Positions 35,687 to 44,835 of a stretch of DNA of 64,000 bases are shown here, in pieces. The position numbers and the translations under genes are program-made. The first letter of the stretch is position 1; each line of letters starts with the position of its first letter. The notes beneath the pieces are model-generated. The model was not told where the DNA came from and searched no databases. It was given only the letters and a program-made list of their open reading frames with translations. This stretch comes from Pseudarthrobacter sulfonivorans. Its GTDB lineage: Bacteria > Actinomycetota > Actinomycetes > Actinomycetales > Micrococcaceae. Location: NCBI RefSeq assembly GCF_001484605.1, contig NZ_CP013747.1, positions 682,001-746,000 on the forward strand. The letters run 5' to 3'.

Positions 35687-36166
35687 CTACGCCGGAACCT
35701 GGCCGCGGAACAGCTTCACGGCGTCGCGCATGGAGGCGCGGGCGCGCTTGCGGTCCCCGGCAGCGTCATAGGCGCAGCTGAGCCGGAACCACGAACGCCA
35801 GTCGCCGGGCGCCGCTTCAGCTTCGGCCTTGTACTTTTCGAATTCCAGATCCGCCGCGGAGCGGACGATCCGGCCGGCGGGTGTGCGCGGCAGTTCGTCT
35901 ACCGGGAGCCCGCCTTCGGCTTCGAGGACCTTGGCCATCTGTTCCGTGCGCGCACCGAACAGCAGTTCACGGATCATGGCCCAGGCGCCGATGGCCGGGA
36001 GGACCAGGTAGGCCGCTCCGATGGCCTTGGCGGCGGGGTTGCTGTCCAGCAGCAGGAGCACGGAGCGCTGGAACGACACCACCAGGTAGAAGACCAGCAG
36101 GAGCGTGACGGCACCCACCCAGATCTTGGTGCGGTTCTTCCGGAACGCAGCCAGGAACTCGCCCAC
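35687..36166 (-). CDS. membrane protein with TPR-like C-terminal segment
   Basis: A 159-residue protein. Two transmembrane helices (about residues 15-32 and 45-68, IWVGAVTLLLVFYLVV and GAAYLVLPAIGAWAMI) precede a soluble helical part ending DWRSWFRLSCAYDAAGDRKR, which resembles one TPR unit. No family name can be given. It starts with GTG 3 bp after the dapB stop and is therefore likely cotranscribed with dapB. Confidence 0.75.
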   Translation of the reverse strand: MGEFLAAFRKNRTKIWVGAVTLLLVFYLVVSFQRSVLLLLDSNPAAKAIGAAYLVLPAIGAWAMIRELLFGARTEQMAKVLEAEGGLPVDELPRTPAGRIVRSAADLEFEKYKAEAEAAPGDWRSWFRLSCAYDAAGDRKRARASMRDAVKLFRGQVPA

Positions 36167-36169
36167 GGC

Positions 36170-36940
36170 CTAGAGCCCCAGGTCCAGGTAGCCGTCCAGG
36201 CCCACCGTCAGTCCCGGATGCGCGGCGACGTTGCGCACGCCAAGCAGCACGCCGGGCATAAATGAAGCACGGTCAAAGGAATCGTGGCGGAAGGTCAGCT
36301 GCTCCCCCGGACCGCCAAGCAGCACCTCCTGGTGGGCCACCAGCCCGCGCAGCCGGACGCTGTGAACGCGGACTCCTTCAACGTCGCAACCCCGCGCGCC
36401 AGCGAGTTCGCTGGTGGTCGCGTCAGGGCTGGGCGGAACGTCCGCAGCCTTGCGCTCGGCTGCGATGAGCTGGGCGGTGCGGACAGCGGTCCCGGACGGC
36501 GCATCAACCTTTTCCGGGTGGTGCAGTTCGATGATTTCCACGGACTCGAAATATTTGGAAGCCTTGGCGGCGAAGGCTGAGGCCAGCACGGAGCCGAGGG
36601 CAAAGTTGGGGGCGATCAGCACTCCGGTTTCCGGGTGAGCCGCGAGCAGTGCTTCCAGGGCGGCGATCCGGGTGGAGTCCCAGCCGGTGGTCCCCACGAC
36701 GGCGTGCATGCCATGCTCGACGGCGTAGCGCACGTTCGCTTCCGTGCTCTCGGGGACGGTGAGGTCCACCACGATGTCGGCACCCGAAGTGGCCAGCTGG
36801 TCCAGCGAGTCGCCGCGTCCCAGGGCGGCTACGAGCATCAGGTCGGAGGCAGCTTCAACGGCCTTTACGGCTTCGGCGCCCATGCGCCCGCTGGCGCCCA
36901 GGACAGCCACGCGCGTGGGCGCGGAGAGTTGTTCGATCAT
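36170..36940 (-). CDS. dapB: 4-hydroxy-tetrahydrodipicolinate reductase
   Basis: A 256-residue NAD(P)H-dependent reductase, the next step after DapA. The dinucleotide-binding GASGRMG is at about 14-20, followed by VVGTTGW and the substrate/catalytic motif ELHHPEKVDAPSGTA. ATG at 36940 begins the conserved N-terminus (APTRVAVLGASGRMG); the frame stays open upstream into the moaE region but is not conserved there. The downstream membrane gene is 3 bp away. Confidence 0.94.
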   Translation of the reverse strand: MIEQLSAPTRVAVLGASGRMGAEAVKAVEAASDLMLVAALGRGDSLDQLATSGADIVVDLTVPESTEANVRYAVEHGMHAVVGTTGWDSTRIAALEALLAAHPETGVLIAPNFALGSVLASAFAAKASKYFESVEIIELHHPEKVDAPSGTAVRTAQLIAAERKAADVPPSPDATTSELAGARGCDVEGVRVHSVRLRGLVAHQEVLLGGPGEQLTFRHDSFDRASFMPGVLLGVRNVAAHPGLTVGLDGYLDLGL

Positions 36941-37034
36941 GCCGTTAACCCTACCGTCGGGCCGGGTGCGGGTTTGAACCGGAGGCTGCGCGTTACCTCG
37001 CAGCCACAGGCAGGCGAAGGGAAGCCAGTGGTGC

Positions 37035-37496
37035 TCAGCTGCCTGCGCCCACCCACTCCACCGTGCCGTCGGCGAAGAACTGTTCCTTCCAGATGGGAAC
37101 CTGCTCCTTGATGCGGTCCACGAGTTCGGAACACACGGCAAAAGCCTGTCCGCGGTGCGCCGCGGAGACCGCACAGACCAGCGCCGGATCTCCGATGTCC
37201 AGCATGCCGATGCGGTGGGCAGCCCAGATCCGCACGGGCTGCGTGGCGGTCCCGTCGCCGGCATGTTCGGCGGCCAGGCGGGCGACGACGTCGGCCATCA
37301 CCTGGTGAGCCGTGGGGTGCGCGCTGTAACTGAGCCGCTCCACTGCTTTGCCGACGTCGTGATTCCGGACTACGCCGCTGAAGCTAACCACGGCCCCTGC
37401 GGTGTCAGATTCCACCGCAGCGATCGCCTGGTCGACGGAGATGGGTTCGGCGCTCAGCACGGCGTGGACTACTTCGAAAACCGGTTCAGTGGCCAT
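37035..37496 (-). CDS. moaE: molybdopterin synthase catalytic subunit
   Basis: A 153-residue large subunit of MPT synthase, which inserts two sulfurs from MoaD thiocarboxylate into cyclic pyranopterin monophosphate. Visible are FSGVVRNHD, the SAAHRGQAF segment (H114, R115) and the catalytic lysines K130 and K137 in RIKEQVPIWKEQ. It overlaps the mog gene by 11 nt. Its partner MoaD is encoded at 42794 on the other strand. Confidence 0.93.
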   Translation of the reverse strand: MATEPVFEVVHAVLSAEPISVDQAIAAVESDTAGAVVSFSGVVRNHDVGKAVERLSYSAHPTAHQVMADVVARLAAEHAGDGTATQPVRIWAAHRIGMLDIGDPALVCAVSAAHRGQAFAVCSELVDRIKEQVPIWKEQFFADGTVEWVGAGS

Positions 37497-38055
37497 GGCC
37501 GCCCTCCAGCTGGTCGCACAGGTGCCCGATCAACGGGTCCAGCACCGACAGGCCGTCCATAACGCCCTTGGGTGAGCCGGGCAGGTTAATGATGAACGTC
37601 TGCCCGGCAGCTCCGGCGTGGCCGCGGCTGAGGGCCGCCAGCGGCGTTTTGGTTGCGCCTTCGCGCCGGATGGCCTCCATGATGCCCGGGATTTCACGGT
37701 CCAGAAGGGGCAGGGTTACGTCGGGTGTGCGGTCGTCCGGGCTGAGCCCGGTGCCGCCGCTGGTGATCACGACGGCGGGATGCTGGGTGAGGAGGGCGCG
37801 GATGGCCGCACCGACGGGCGCGCCGTCCGGCACCACCATTGCGGGGTAAGCCTCGAAGCCGTGCTCGGTGAGCCAGTCGATGATGACGGGCCCGGTTTCG
37901 TCCTCATAGATGCCTGCGGCGGCCCGGGTGGAGGCAATAACAACCCCGGCCTTGCGGCCCTGCACCTCGCCGTGCGTGTGCGGCTCCGGCAAGTGAGGTT
38001 GCGGCGTGTGCGGCTCCGTGTTTGGCTCAGCCGGGTAAGTGCTCTCGGTGCTCAT
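37486..38055 (-). CDS. mog: MogA/MoaB-type molybdopterin adenylyltransferase
   Basis: A 189-residue MoCF-domain protein. A His/Pro-rich tail of about 35 residues precedes the domain with [18 protein letters not shown], the [17 protein letters not shown] nucleotide loop and the LPGSPKGV motif. It adenylates MPT before metal insertion by MoeA. ATG overlaps the moaC stop by 4 nt (ATGA), and the 3' end overlaps moaE by 11 nt. Confidence 0.9.
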   Translation of the reverse strand: MSTESTYPAEPNTEPHTPQPHLPEPHTHGEVQGRKAGVVIASTRAAAGIYEDETGPVIIDWLTEHGFEAYPAMVVPDGAPVGAAIRALLTQHPAVVITSGGTGLSPDDRTPDVTLPLLDREIPGIMEAIRREGATKTPLAALSRGHAGAAGQTFIINLPGSPKGVMDGLSVLDPLIGHLCDQLEGGHGH

Positions 38056-38546
38056 AGTGTCCAGTCCCCGCTCTTGCCGCCGCTTTTCGCCAGCACTTTG
38101 ATGTCGGTCAGCACGGCGTGCTTGTCGACGGCCTTGATCATGTCGTACACGCTGAGGGCAGCCACGGAGGCGGCCGTGAGCGCTTCCATCTCCACCCCGG
38201 TGACCCCTCGGGTCTTGACCGTGGCCAGGATCGCCACGGAATCGGTTCCGAGCTCGAAGTCCACGGTGACTTTCGAGAGCGGCAACGGATGGCAGAGCGG
38301 GATGAGTTCGGGGGTCTTTTTTGCTGCCATGATGCCGGCAACCCGCGCGACAGCCAGGGCATCACCCTTGGGCAGGCCGCCGGATCCGAGCAGGCCCAGC
38401 ACTTCGTCAGTGGTGCGGACGGTGGCAGTGGCGGTGGCTTCCCGCGTGGTTTCGGTTTTGCCTGACACGTCCACCATCTGGGCGCTTCCGTCCTGGCGCA
38501 GGTGGGTCAGCGCGGACGGGCTATGTTCTGGATTCACAGCATCCAT
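38052..38546 (-). CDS. moaC: cyclic pyranopterin monophosphate synthase
   Basis: A 164-residue protein that, with MoaA, turns GTP into cPMP. It carries MVDVSGK near the N-terminus, [12 protein letters not shown], and [23 protein letters not shown]. Length and motifs are complete. It overlaps moeA by 13 nt and mog by 4 nt, so the chain is tightly coupled. Confidence 0.95.
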   Translation of the reverse strand: MDAVNPEHSPSALTHLRQDGSAQMVDVSGKTETTREATATATVRTTDEVLGLLGSGGLPKGDALAVARVAGIMAAKKTPELIPLCHPLPLSKVTVDFELGTDSVAILATVKTRGVTGVEMEALTAASVAALSVYDMIKAVDKHAVLTDIKVLAKSGGKSGDWTL

Positions 38547-39805
38547 ACTTCCACCTCGTCACCCTCGGCGAGCGCCGAGACTCCAACGGGTACGTGCACC
38601 AGCGCGTTGGAGCCGGCGAGGGCGTGCATAAGGTGGGAGCTTTCGCCCCCTTCCAGGCGGACGGTTCCGTCCCCCTGGAGGGTTCCGCGCCGGACCTGAT
38701 GCTTGTGTTCAGGCGACGAAAGGCTATGGCCCAGCCGTGCGTGTACAGGGATCCGCGGCGACGGCGCTCCGAACAGTTCAGCCAGCACAGGCCGCAGGAA
38801 CATTTCGAAGGAAACCAGGCAGCTAACAGGGTTTCCCGGAAATCCGAGGAAGGGCACCCCGTCGAACGTCCCGATGCCCTGCGGGCCACCAGGCTGCATC
38901 GCGACATGAAGGAACTCGGTAGCCTGCCCGTCCATGGCCTGGCGGACAACTTCGTAGGCTCCCTTACTAACGCCGCCCGTGGTGACGATCAGGTCCACCG
39001 CACCGGCATGGCTGCGCAGCAGTGCGCGGAATTCGTCAGGATGGTCCGAGGCAATGGCCGTGCGCACCACCGCCAGGCCCGCTTGCCGCATGGCGCTTTC
39101 GAGGAGGGTTCCGTTGGAATCGTAGATCTTGCCGGCCGGCAGGGGCTGGCCGGGTTCCACCACTTCGTCGCCCGTGGTGGCCAGCAGGACGGTCACCGGC
39201 CTGCGCACAGTAACTTCAGCGATCCCCAGGGCCGCCAGCAGCCCCAGCTGCGCCGGGCCAAGGAAGGTTCCCGAGGTCAGCGCCCGCTCCCCCGCCGCAA
39301 TATCACTGCCGGCCGACCGCACGAAGGTGCCGGCCGCCGTCGCCGGCAGCCACACAGTGGTTGTTTCCCCCGGGGCAGGGAACCGGTCCGGAACGGCACG
39401 TTCCACGGGCACGACGGCGTCAGCACCGGTGGGAATCATGGCTCCCGTCATGATGGGGGCGGCAGTGCCGCGGTCCAGGGCCGCCGGCACGGCACCTGCC
39501 GGAACGGGGACAACCACAGACAGCTTCGCACCGCCGTCGGGCACGTCCAGGCTGTTGACGGCAAAGCCGTCCATTTGGGAGTTGGCGAACGGCGGGAGGT
39601 TCAGGGCGGCCATCACGTCCTGGGCCAGGCCCTTGCCCAGCGCGTCGCGAAGTGCCAGCGTTTCCGTCCGTCCGTGGGCCCGCACGGGCTTCAGCAGTTC
39701 GGTCACGGCGGCGCGGTGCAGGGCAACGGACCGTGCCTGGTGGGGCGTGTGGCCGTGCTGGTGCGGAGGGCTGTGCATGGTCCTGCCTTCGGTCCGGGCC
39801 GTCAT
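38534..39805 (-). CDS. moeA: molybdopterin molybdotransferase
   Basis: A 423-residue MoeA that inserts molybdate into MPT-AMP. Domain III carries the MoCF motif ([25 protein letters not shown]), with the PGGP and GFPGNPVS loops later. The N-terminus has [15 protein letters not shown] 25-residue His-rich N-terminal tail ([14 protein letters not shown]) is unusual and could bind metal. The start overlaps the sulfite-oxidase-like gene by 4 nt (ATGA). Confidence 0.94.
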   Translation of the reverse strand: MTARTEGRTMHSPPHQHGHTPHQARSVALHRAAVTELLKPVRAHGRTETLALRDALGKGLAQDVMAALNLPPFANSQMDGFAVNSLDVPDGGAKLSVVVPVPAGAVPAALDRGTAAPIMTGAMIPTGADAVVPVERAVPDRFPAPGETTTVWLPATAAGTFVRSAGSDIAAGERALTSGTFLGPAQLGLLAALGIAEVTVRRPVTVLLATTGDEVVEPGQPLPAGKIYDSNGTLLESAMRQAGLAVVRTAIASDHPDEFRALLRSHAGAVDLIVTTGGVSKGAYEVVRQAMDGQATEFLHVAMQPGGPQGIGTFDGVPFLGFPGNPVSCLVSFEMFLRPVLAELFGAPSPRIPVHARLGHSLSSPEHKHQVRRGTLQGDGTVRLEGGESSHLMHALAGSNALVHVPVGVSALAEGDEVEVWML

Positions 39806-41454
39806 GGATTCACGTCAACTCTAATCGTGTGGAAGCCGGTGGCCCCGTCGGGAGCAACCGGTCGGCGTTCCTCCACCTGCGGCTCGCCGTTGAGGTCCGT
39901 GGCGCGGACCTGGACCTCGTACTGGCCGGGAGTCAGCTCGATGCCCAGCTGCCACTGGTACCACGTGTCAAGCGAAATCCCGGGCGCGAGGCGGGCTTCC
40001 TGCCACGGACCGCGGTTGACGCGGAGTTCCACCTTGCCGATCCCGGTGTGCTGGGCCCAGGCCACACCACCGAACATGACCGTTCCGGCCCCCACCCGCC
40101 GGCCGGTGCGGGGCACATCGATCCGCGAGGACGTTTTGATGGGGCCGCGGTCGGACCAGCCGCGCGGCGTCCAATAGCCGACGTCGTCCGCGAACCTGGT
40201 GACGCGGAGTTCAGTGAGCCATTTGGTCGCGGAAACGTAGCCGTAGAGGCCCGGCACGATCAACCGGACCGGGAAGCCGTGTTCCAGCGGCAACGGTTCG
40301 CCGTTCATCCCCACCGCAAGCAAGGCGTCGCGCTGATCAGTGAGGACCTCCAGCGGTGTGCCCGCCGTCCAGCCGTCGGAGCTCCGGGACAGCACCATGT
40401 CGGCGCCGGATTGCGGCCGGGCAAGGGCCAGGAGTTCCCGCACCGGCCAGCCGAGCCAGCGTGCATTGCCGATCAGGTCTCCACCCACTTCGTTGGAGAC
40501 GCAGGCGATGGTCACATGACGTTCGATCAGCGGCTTGGCCAGCAGATCGGCCAGGTTCAGCTCAATCTCCTGTTCCACCATTCCCGTGACGCGGAGTACC
40601 CAGGATTCGGGGTCGAGGGACGGGACAATCAGGGCGGTGTCGATCCGGTAGAAGTCACGGTTCGGTGTGACCAGCGGCTGCATTCCGTCCAGGCCGACCT
40701 CGGCGCCGGCCGGGATGGCGGCCGCTCCGGAGACTGCGGCAGGCAGTTGCAGCTTTTCGCGGGCGATGCTGATGCCGGAGGCTGCACCTCGCCAGACCGC
40801 GGCCACAACCCCGCCAACGGCGGTGGCCCCGGCGCTCGCAGCCAAGACCTGCAGGAACGTGCGCCGCCCGGCTTGTGTCCTGGCGGGAAAGTGCGCCTCG
40901 GCGGCACCTGTCCCGGCGTCTGTCCCGGCTGCGCCGGCCGGGAGCCCTTCGTGGAGCCGGCGGATCAGCCAGCCCAGCAGGAGCGCACCGGACAGGGCTG
41001 CGGCCAGTGCCACTACAGCCGCGGCCGGGGTCATCTGGGCACGCGTGAGGACCGCACCAAGCCCGACGAGCCCAAAGACCGCAATCACCGCTGCACCGGC
41101 AAACCGCCTGCGCTGTTCCAGGATCCCGGCCAATGCCCCGACGGCTGCGATAACCAGCAGCATCCCGGCCACGAAGACCGCCTTGTCGGCGGTGCCGAAC
41201 AGGGAGATGGCCCAGTCCTTCACCCCCGGCGGAACAGCATCGATCATGGCCCCGCCCACTGCCGTCAGCGGCGAGAGGGACGGACTGAACAGACCTGCCA
41301 GCAGCTCCCCTATGACGACGGCGGCGCCGGCGGCGACTGCCCCCGAGGCGGCAGCCCAGCGGCGGCGGCCTTGAGCGGCACCGTCGGTTCCCAAGCGCCC
41401 GGGAGAGGTGGCGCCGTCGTCGGCCGTTTCCTGCAGGGGCTGGGAGCTGTTCAC
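39802..41454 (-). CDS. membrane-anchored sulfite-oxidase/YedY-like molybdopterin enzyme
   Basis: A 550-residue protein. The first half has about five transmembrane helices, the last one (TFLQVLAASAGATAVGGVVA) just before the catalytic part. The C-terminal half has the sulfite-oxidase Mo domain with the molybdenum-ligating Cys (about residue 318) in TIACVSNEVGGDLIG, followed by WLGWPVREL, then an Ig-like dimerisation domain with VMFGGVAWAQHTGIGKVELR. It probably faces outside and acts on sulfite or an oxidised protein residue. GTG at 41454 with GGAGAG is preferred; a GTG at 41502 is possible. It is the first gene of the moeA-moaC-mog-moaE chain. Confidence 0.85.
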   Translation of the reverse strand: MNSSQPLQETADDGATSPGRLGTDGAAQGRRRWAAASGAVAAGAAVVIGELLAGLFSPSLSPLTAVGGAMIDAVPPGVKDWAISLFGTADKAVFVAGMLLVIAAVGALAGILEQRRRFAGAAVIAVFGLVGLGAVLTRAQMTPAAAVVALAAALSGALLLGWLIRRLHEGLPAGAAGTDAGTGAAEAHFPARTQAGRRTFLQVLAASAGATAVGGVVAAVWRGAASGISIAREKLQLPAAVSGAAAIPAGAEVGLDGMQPLVTPNRDFYRIDTALIVPSLDPESWVLRVTGMVEQEIELNLADLLAKPLIERHVTIACVSNEVGGDLIGNARWLGWPVRELLALARPQSGADMVLSRSSDGWTAGTPLEVLTDQRDALLAVGMNGEPLPLEHGFPVRLIVPGLYGYVSATKWLTELRVTRFADDVGYWTPRGWSDRGPIKTSSRIDVPRTGRRVGAGTVMFGGVAWAQHTGIGKVELRVNRGPWQEARLAPGISLDTWYQWQLGIELTPGQYEVQVRATDLNGEPQVEERRPVAPDGATGFHTIRVDVNP

Positions 41455-41586
41455 CTCTCCAGCATAAGTTCGCCGGGCCCCGGCAGCGCCGGACTTCGCC
41501 ACTGTTCGGAGGGACTTCCGGCTTTGGACCGGATCCCGGGCGTCATGGGCGTGATCCCGGGGGTAAACGTGGCGTAGCCTGAATTC

Positions 41587-42789
41587 ATGAGTGTTCAGCT
41601 AGGCATGCCGCAACCCCGGGAAGGTACAGGGCCGGGCCTGCCGCCTGCCCGCCCAGCCGGCACGCCGGCCGGGCTGCTGGACCAGTACGGACGCCGGGCC
41701 ACGGACATGAGGCTGTCGCTGACGGACAAGTGCAACCTGCGCTGTACCTATTGCATGCCGGCCGAGGGGCTTGAGTGGCTCTCGAAGCAGGCCGTGATGT
41801 CCGCCGAGGAGATCGTGCGGATCGTCCGAATCGGAGTGGACCTGCTCGGTGTCCGCGAACTGCGCCTGACCGGCGGTGAGCCACTGGTCCGGGCGGACCT
41901 GATAGACATCATTGCGGCCCTGCGCAGCAATCATCCGGACCTGCCCATCTCCATGACCACCAACGGCGTGGGCCTGGACAAAAAGGCTGCCGCGCTTAAG
42001 GCAGCGGGCCTGACCCGCATCAACGTCTCACTGGATTCGCTGCACGAAGAAACCTTCACCAAGCTGACCCGCCGCCCGTTCCTGGACCGCGTCCTGGCCG
42101 GCGTCGATGCCGCCTGGGCCGCGGGACTGGGCCCCGTCAAGCTCAACGCCGTGCTGATGCGGGGCATCAACGACACCGAGTCGCCGTCCCTGCTCGCGTG
42201 GGCGCTGGACCGCGGCTACGAACTGCGCTTCATCGAGCAGATGCCCCTTGACGCGGACCACGGCTGGACGCGGCGGAACATGATCACGGCGGCCGAGATC
42301 CGAGCCCTGCTCTCGCACGACTTTGTGCTGAGTCCCGATCTCCGCGCCCGCGACGGTGCCCCCGCGGAACGCTTTGAAGTACGACGCCGGGCGGCCGGGA
42401 CCGCGGGGCCGGATGGTCCCGCGCTGGGTGCCGAGGGACTAGTGTCTGCCGCTGACATGCATCGGCCGAAAGGCGTGGAGGCGGCGCCGGAAGCCCACGG
42501 GCCGGTGCTCGGCACGGTGGGCATCATCGCGTCCGTCACGGAGCCGTTCTGCGCCGACTGCCGTCGCACACGGATCACCGCTGAAGGCAAGATCATGAGC
42601 TGCCTGTTCTCCCGTGAGGAGTTCGATCTCTTGGGTCTGCTGCGGGACGGCGCCAGTGACGAAGGCCTGGCCGAACGCTGGCAGGACGCCATGTGGGTCA
42701 AGCCAAAGGCCCACGGCATGGACCACACAGGTCTCGGCGCGGCGGACTTTGTCCAGCCGGACCGCAGCATGAGCGCCATCGGAGGCTGA
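41587..42789 (+). CDS. moaA: GTP 3',8-cyclase MoaA
   Basis: A 400-residue radical-SAM enzyme that starts cofactor synthesis from GTP. The N-terminal CxxxCxxC is DKCNLRCTYC (C49, C53, C56). The C-terminal cluster uses C322, C325 and C339 (CADCRRTR, MSCLF). The protein ends in GG, required in MoaA for catalysis. It is longer than the usual 330-360 residues because of an Ala/Gly/Pro-rich insert (about residues 262-310) before the C-terminal cluster and an N-terminal tail. It is divergent from the Mo enzyme gene (132 bp gap). Confidence 0.94.
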   Translation: MSVQLGMPQPREGTGPGLPPARPAGTPAGLLDQYGRRATDMRLSLTDKCNLRCTYCMPAEGLEWLSKQAVMSAEEIVRIVRIGVDLLGVRELRLTGGEPLVRADLIDIIAALRSNHPDLPISMTTNGVGLDKKAAALKAAGLTRINVSLDSLHEETFTKLTRRPFLDRVLAGVDAAWAAGLGPVKLNAVLMRGINDTESPSLLAWALDRGYELRFIEQMPLDADHGWTRRNMITAAEIRALLSHDFVLSPDLRARDGAPAERFEVRRRAAGTAGPDGPALGAEGLVSAADMHRPKGVEAAPEAHGPVLGTVGIIASVTEPFCADCRRTRITAEGKIMSCLFSREEFDLLGLLRDGASDEGLAERWQDAMWVKPKAHGMDHTGLGAADFVQPDRSMSAIGG

Positions 42790-42793
42790 ATTC

Positions 42794-43060
42794 TTGAACG
42801 TACGTTACTTCGCTGCCGCACGCGCTGCCGCTGGGGTCGAAGAAGAGCTCTTCGTACTCCCTCGCGGGGCGACAGTGGCCGATTTGCTGGAAGCGGTCCT
42901 GGCTGTGGACCGAGCCGAGCCTGCTGCCGGCACTCCTCCCCTGCAACGTATCCTGTCCCGGAGCAGTTTCCTGCTCAACGAGGTGGCCGTCCGGGACCGC
43001 ACGACTGTGTTAAATCCGGGCGACGTGGTTGACGTGCTGCCTCCTTTCGCCGGCGGGTAG
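42794..43060 (+). CDS. moaD: molybdopterin synthase sulfur carrier subunit
   Basis: An 88-residue ubiquitin-like MoaD/ThiS protein ending in the required Gly-Gly (LPPFAGG), which is thiocarboxylated before sulfur transfer to MoaE. N-terminal VRYFAAARAAAG and NEVAVRDRTTVLNPGDVVDVL are typical. The start is TTG with GGAGG eight bases upstream, 4 bp after the moaA stop. The gene is the last of the core before the repeat-bounded stretch. Confidence 0.92.
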   Translation: MNVRYFAAARAAAGVEEELFVLPRGATVADLLEAVLAVDRAEPAAGTPPLQRILSRSSFLLNEVAVRDRTTVLNPGDVVDVLPPFAGG

Positions 43061-43075
43061 GACACCCCACCGACA

Positions 43076-43098
43076 GCGCGAACGGACAGTTGAGGCCC
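43076..43098 (-). repeat. 23-nt intergenic repeat, inverted copy (left boundary)
   Basis: The reverse complement of this stretch (GGGCCTCAACTGTCCGTTCG then CGC) differs at one of 23 positions from 46580-46602 on the plus strand. It begins 15 bp after moaD. The rest of the 185-bp gap before the DUF222 gene holds no recognised gene. Confidence 0.75.
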
Positions 43099-43245
43099 GG
43101 TCTGAGGGCCAGAACCGCGCCCTCGCGCCGAAACGGCCGGGCTCTTAGTCGCGATAGCCGCCATGACGGCATCGTAGCCATTGAGTTATGCACATAGGCA
43201 TTCAGCTTCGCCGTTATTGTCATACCCTCGCGGGATGATTTGGGT

Positions 43246-44805
43246 ATGGATAGCAGAGCAGCTGTGGCGACGGCGGAGGCCCTTTCGGTGTCCTTCGCTG
43301 AGCTTGCTGTGGTGCTCCGGGGCGGGACCGAGTCCTCGGGATCCGGTGGTGCTGATCCGCTGCGCCGGGTGGCGGATGATTTCCTGGACGGGCTGGCCGA
43401 GATCTCACGACTGGACGCGAAAAGTGCCGCCCTGAAGGCCTGGCTGGCTACCGGCTACACCGCCGCTGCCGAGGCCTTGGCGGGCCCTGCAACGTCGCCC
43501 GAGGACCATACCGGGCAGGAGATGGCCGTTGTCGCGGAGGTCGCCTGTGCCCTGACGGTCAGCGAACGCAGTGCCGGCGCTCTGCTCGCCGAAGCCCACG
43601 CATTGACCACCGCCCTGCCGCTGACGTTCTCCGCGCTGCAGGCAGGGACGATTTCCTGGCAGCACGCCCGGATCATGGTCGACGAAACCGTGAACCTGGA
43701 CCCTGCCGGCGCCCAAGCCCTCGAAGCGCATTTCCTGGACCCCGCCGCGCCGAACCCGGCGAGGAGTTGCCCGGCAGGTGAGCTCATCCCCGGGCGGTTC
43801 CGGCACAAGGCCCGGACCTGGCGGGAGCGCCATCACCCGATCAGCATCGAAAAACGCCACATCAAGAGCGCAGCCGATCGACGGGTGGAGTATGCCCCGG
43901 ACCGCGACGGCATGGCCTGGCTCTCCGCGTACCTCCCCGCCGATCAGGCGGCAGGGATCTGGGACCGCACCACCACAGCCGCGAGAGCGCTCCAAGGACC
44001 TCATGAGGGCCGGACCCTCAGCCAGATCCGCGCAGACATCGCCGCGACCTGGCTCCTGAGCAACAACATCACCGGCGGCGGGACCGGTGGCATGCCGGCA
44101 ATGTCCGGCGGTAAGGGCGAAACGGGCGGTACCGGCGAAGCCGGCGGTGCCGGCGGTGCCGGCGCAACGGGCATGGCAGTGGGTGGCGGTGTTCCCTCGC
44201 CGCGGGCGCAGGTGTTGATCACGGTCCCGGTGATGTCGCTGCTCGGCCTCACGGATGAATCGGCCATGCTCGATGGGTACGGCCCGATCCCGCCGTCCAT
44301 TGCCCGCAGTCTGATTGCCGACGGTGCGGAGTCCTTCCACCGGGTCCTGATCGACCCCCGCGACGGAGCACCCCTGGAGATCGGCAGAACCAGCTACCGC
44401 GTGACGAAAGCCCAACGCCAATGGCTGCGGCTTCGCGACGGGAAATGCCCGTTCCCCGGTTGCAGCAACCACTCCCTCGACAACGAAGCCGACCACATCC
44501 TCGCCTGGGCCCACGGAGGATCCACCGGGATCTCAAATCTCGGCCAGCCCTGCCACAAACACCACAGACTAAGACACACCACAGCATGGAAACCCACCAC
44601 CGCCACAAAGAACGAACCACCCGGCTGGATCTCACCCACCGGCCGCCACTACCAAAGCGAACACCCCGACTGGGAACCACCACGCTGGCCAGCAAACATC
44701 CCTATGCCCGCCACCGGCACCAACACCGGTTCGGTCTTGGACGTGGAACTCGGCATGGACCTGGACCTGGACCTGGACACAAGCCTGCCACCGGGACTGA
44801 GGTGA
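43246..44805 (+). CDS. DUF222-HNH endonuclease domain protein (13E12 type)
   Basis: A 519-residue protein. The long helical DUF222 domain (about residues 30-280) includes AVVAEVACALTVSERSAG and ADRRVEYAPDRDGMAWLSAY. A Gly-rich linker (about 285-315) follows, then a C-terminal HNH domain: CPFPGC at 401-406, a DHILAWAHGG core, and CHKHHRLRH. This is the architecture of the actinobacterial 13E12 repeat family, which is often multicopy and whose role (nuclease, mobile-element related) is unsettled. ATG at 43246 was chosen over a TTG at 43240; no strong SD. The last third is unusually G-poor on the coding strand. Confidence 0.85.
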   Translation: MDSRAAVATAEALSVSFAELAVVLRGGTESSGSGGADPLRRVADDFLDGLAEISRLDAKSAALKAWLATGYTAAAEALAGPATSPEDHTGQEMAVVAEVACALTVSERSAGALLAEAHALTTALPLTFSALQAGTISWQHARIMVDETVNLDPAGAQALEAHFLDPAAPNPARSCPAGELIPGRFRHKARTWRERHHPISIEKRHIKSAADRRVEYAPDRDGMAWLSAYLPADQAAGIWDRTTTAARALQGPHEGRTLSQIRADIAATWLLSNNITGGGTGGMPAMSGGKGETGGTGEAGGAGGAGATGMAVGGGVPSPRAQVLITVPVMSLLGLTDESAMLDGYGPIPPSIARSLIADGAESFHRVLIDPRDGAPLEIGRTSYRVTKAQRQWLRLRDGKCPFPGCSNHSLDNEADHILAWAHGGSTGISNLGQPCHKHHRLRHTTAWKPTTATKNEPPGWISPTGRHYQSEHPDWEPPRWPANIPMPATGTNTGSVLDVELGMDLDLDLDTSLPPGLR

Positions 44806-44835
44806 AGGCCCGTTCAGAGGTCAAGGCCGGTTCGG

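Noticed and set aside
39652..41577. 641-codon plus-strand ORF opposite moeA and the Mo enzyme gene
   Set aside because: Shadow frame across two well-supported minus-strand genes that carry Moco and sulfite-oxidase motifs.
43246..44805. DUF222-HNH gene as part of a CRISPR or toxin-antitoxin system
   Set aside because: No repeat-spacer array, cas gene or paired antitoxin ORF is near; the architecture is that of the stand-alone 13E12 family.
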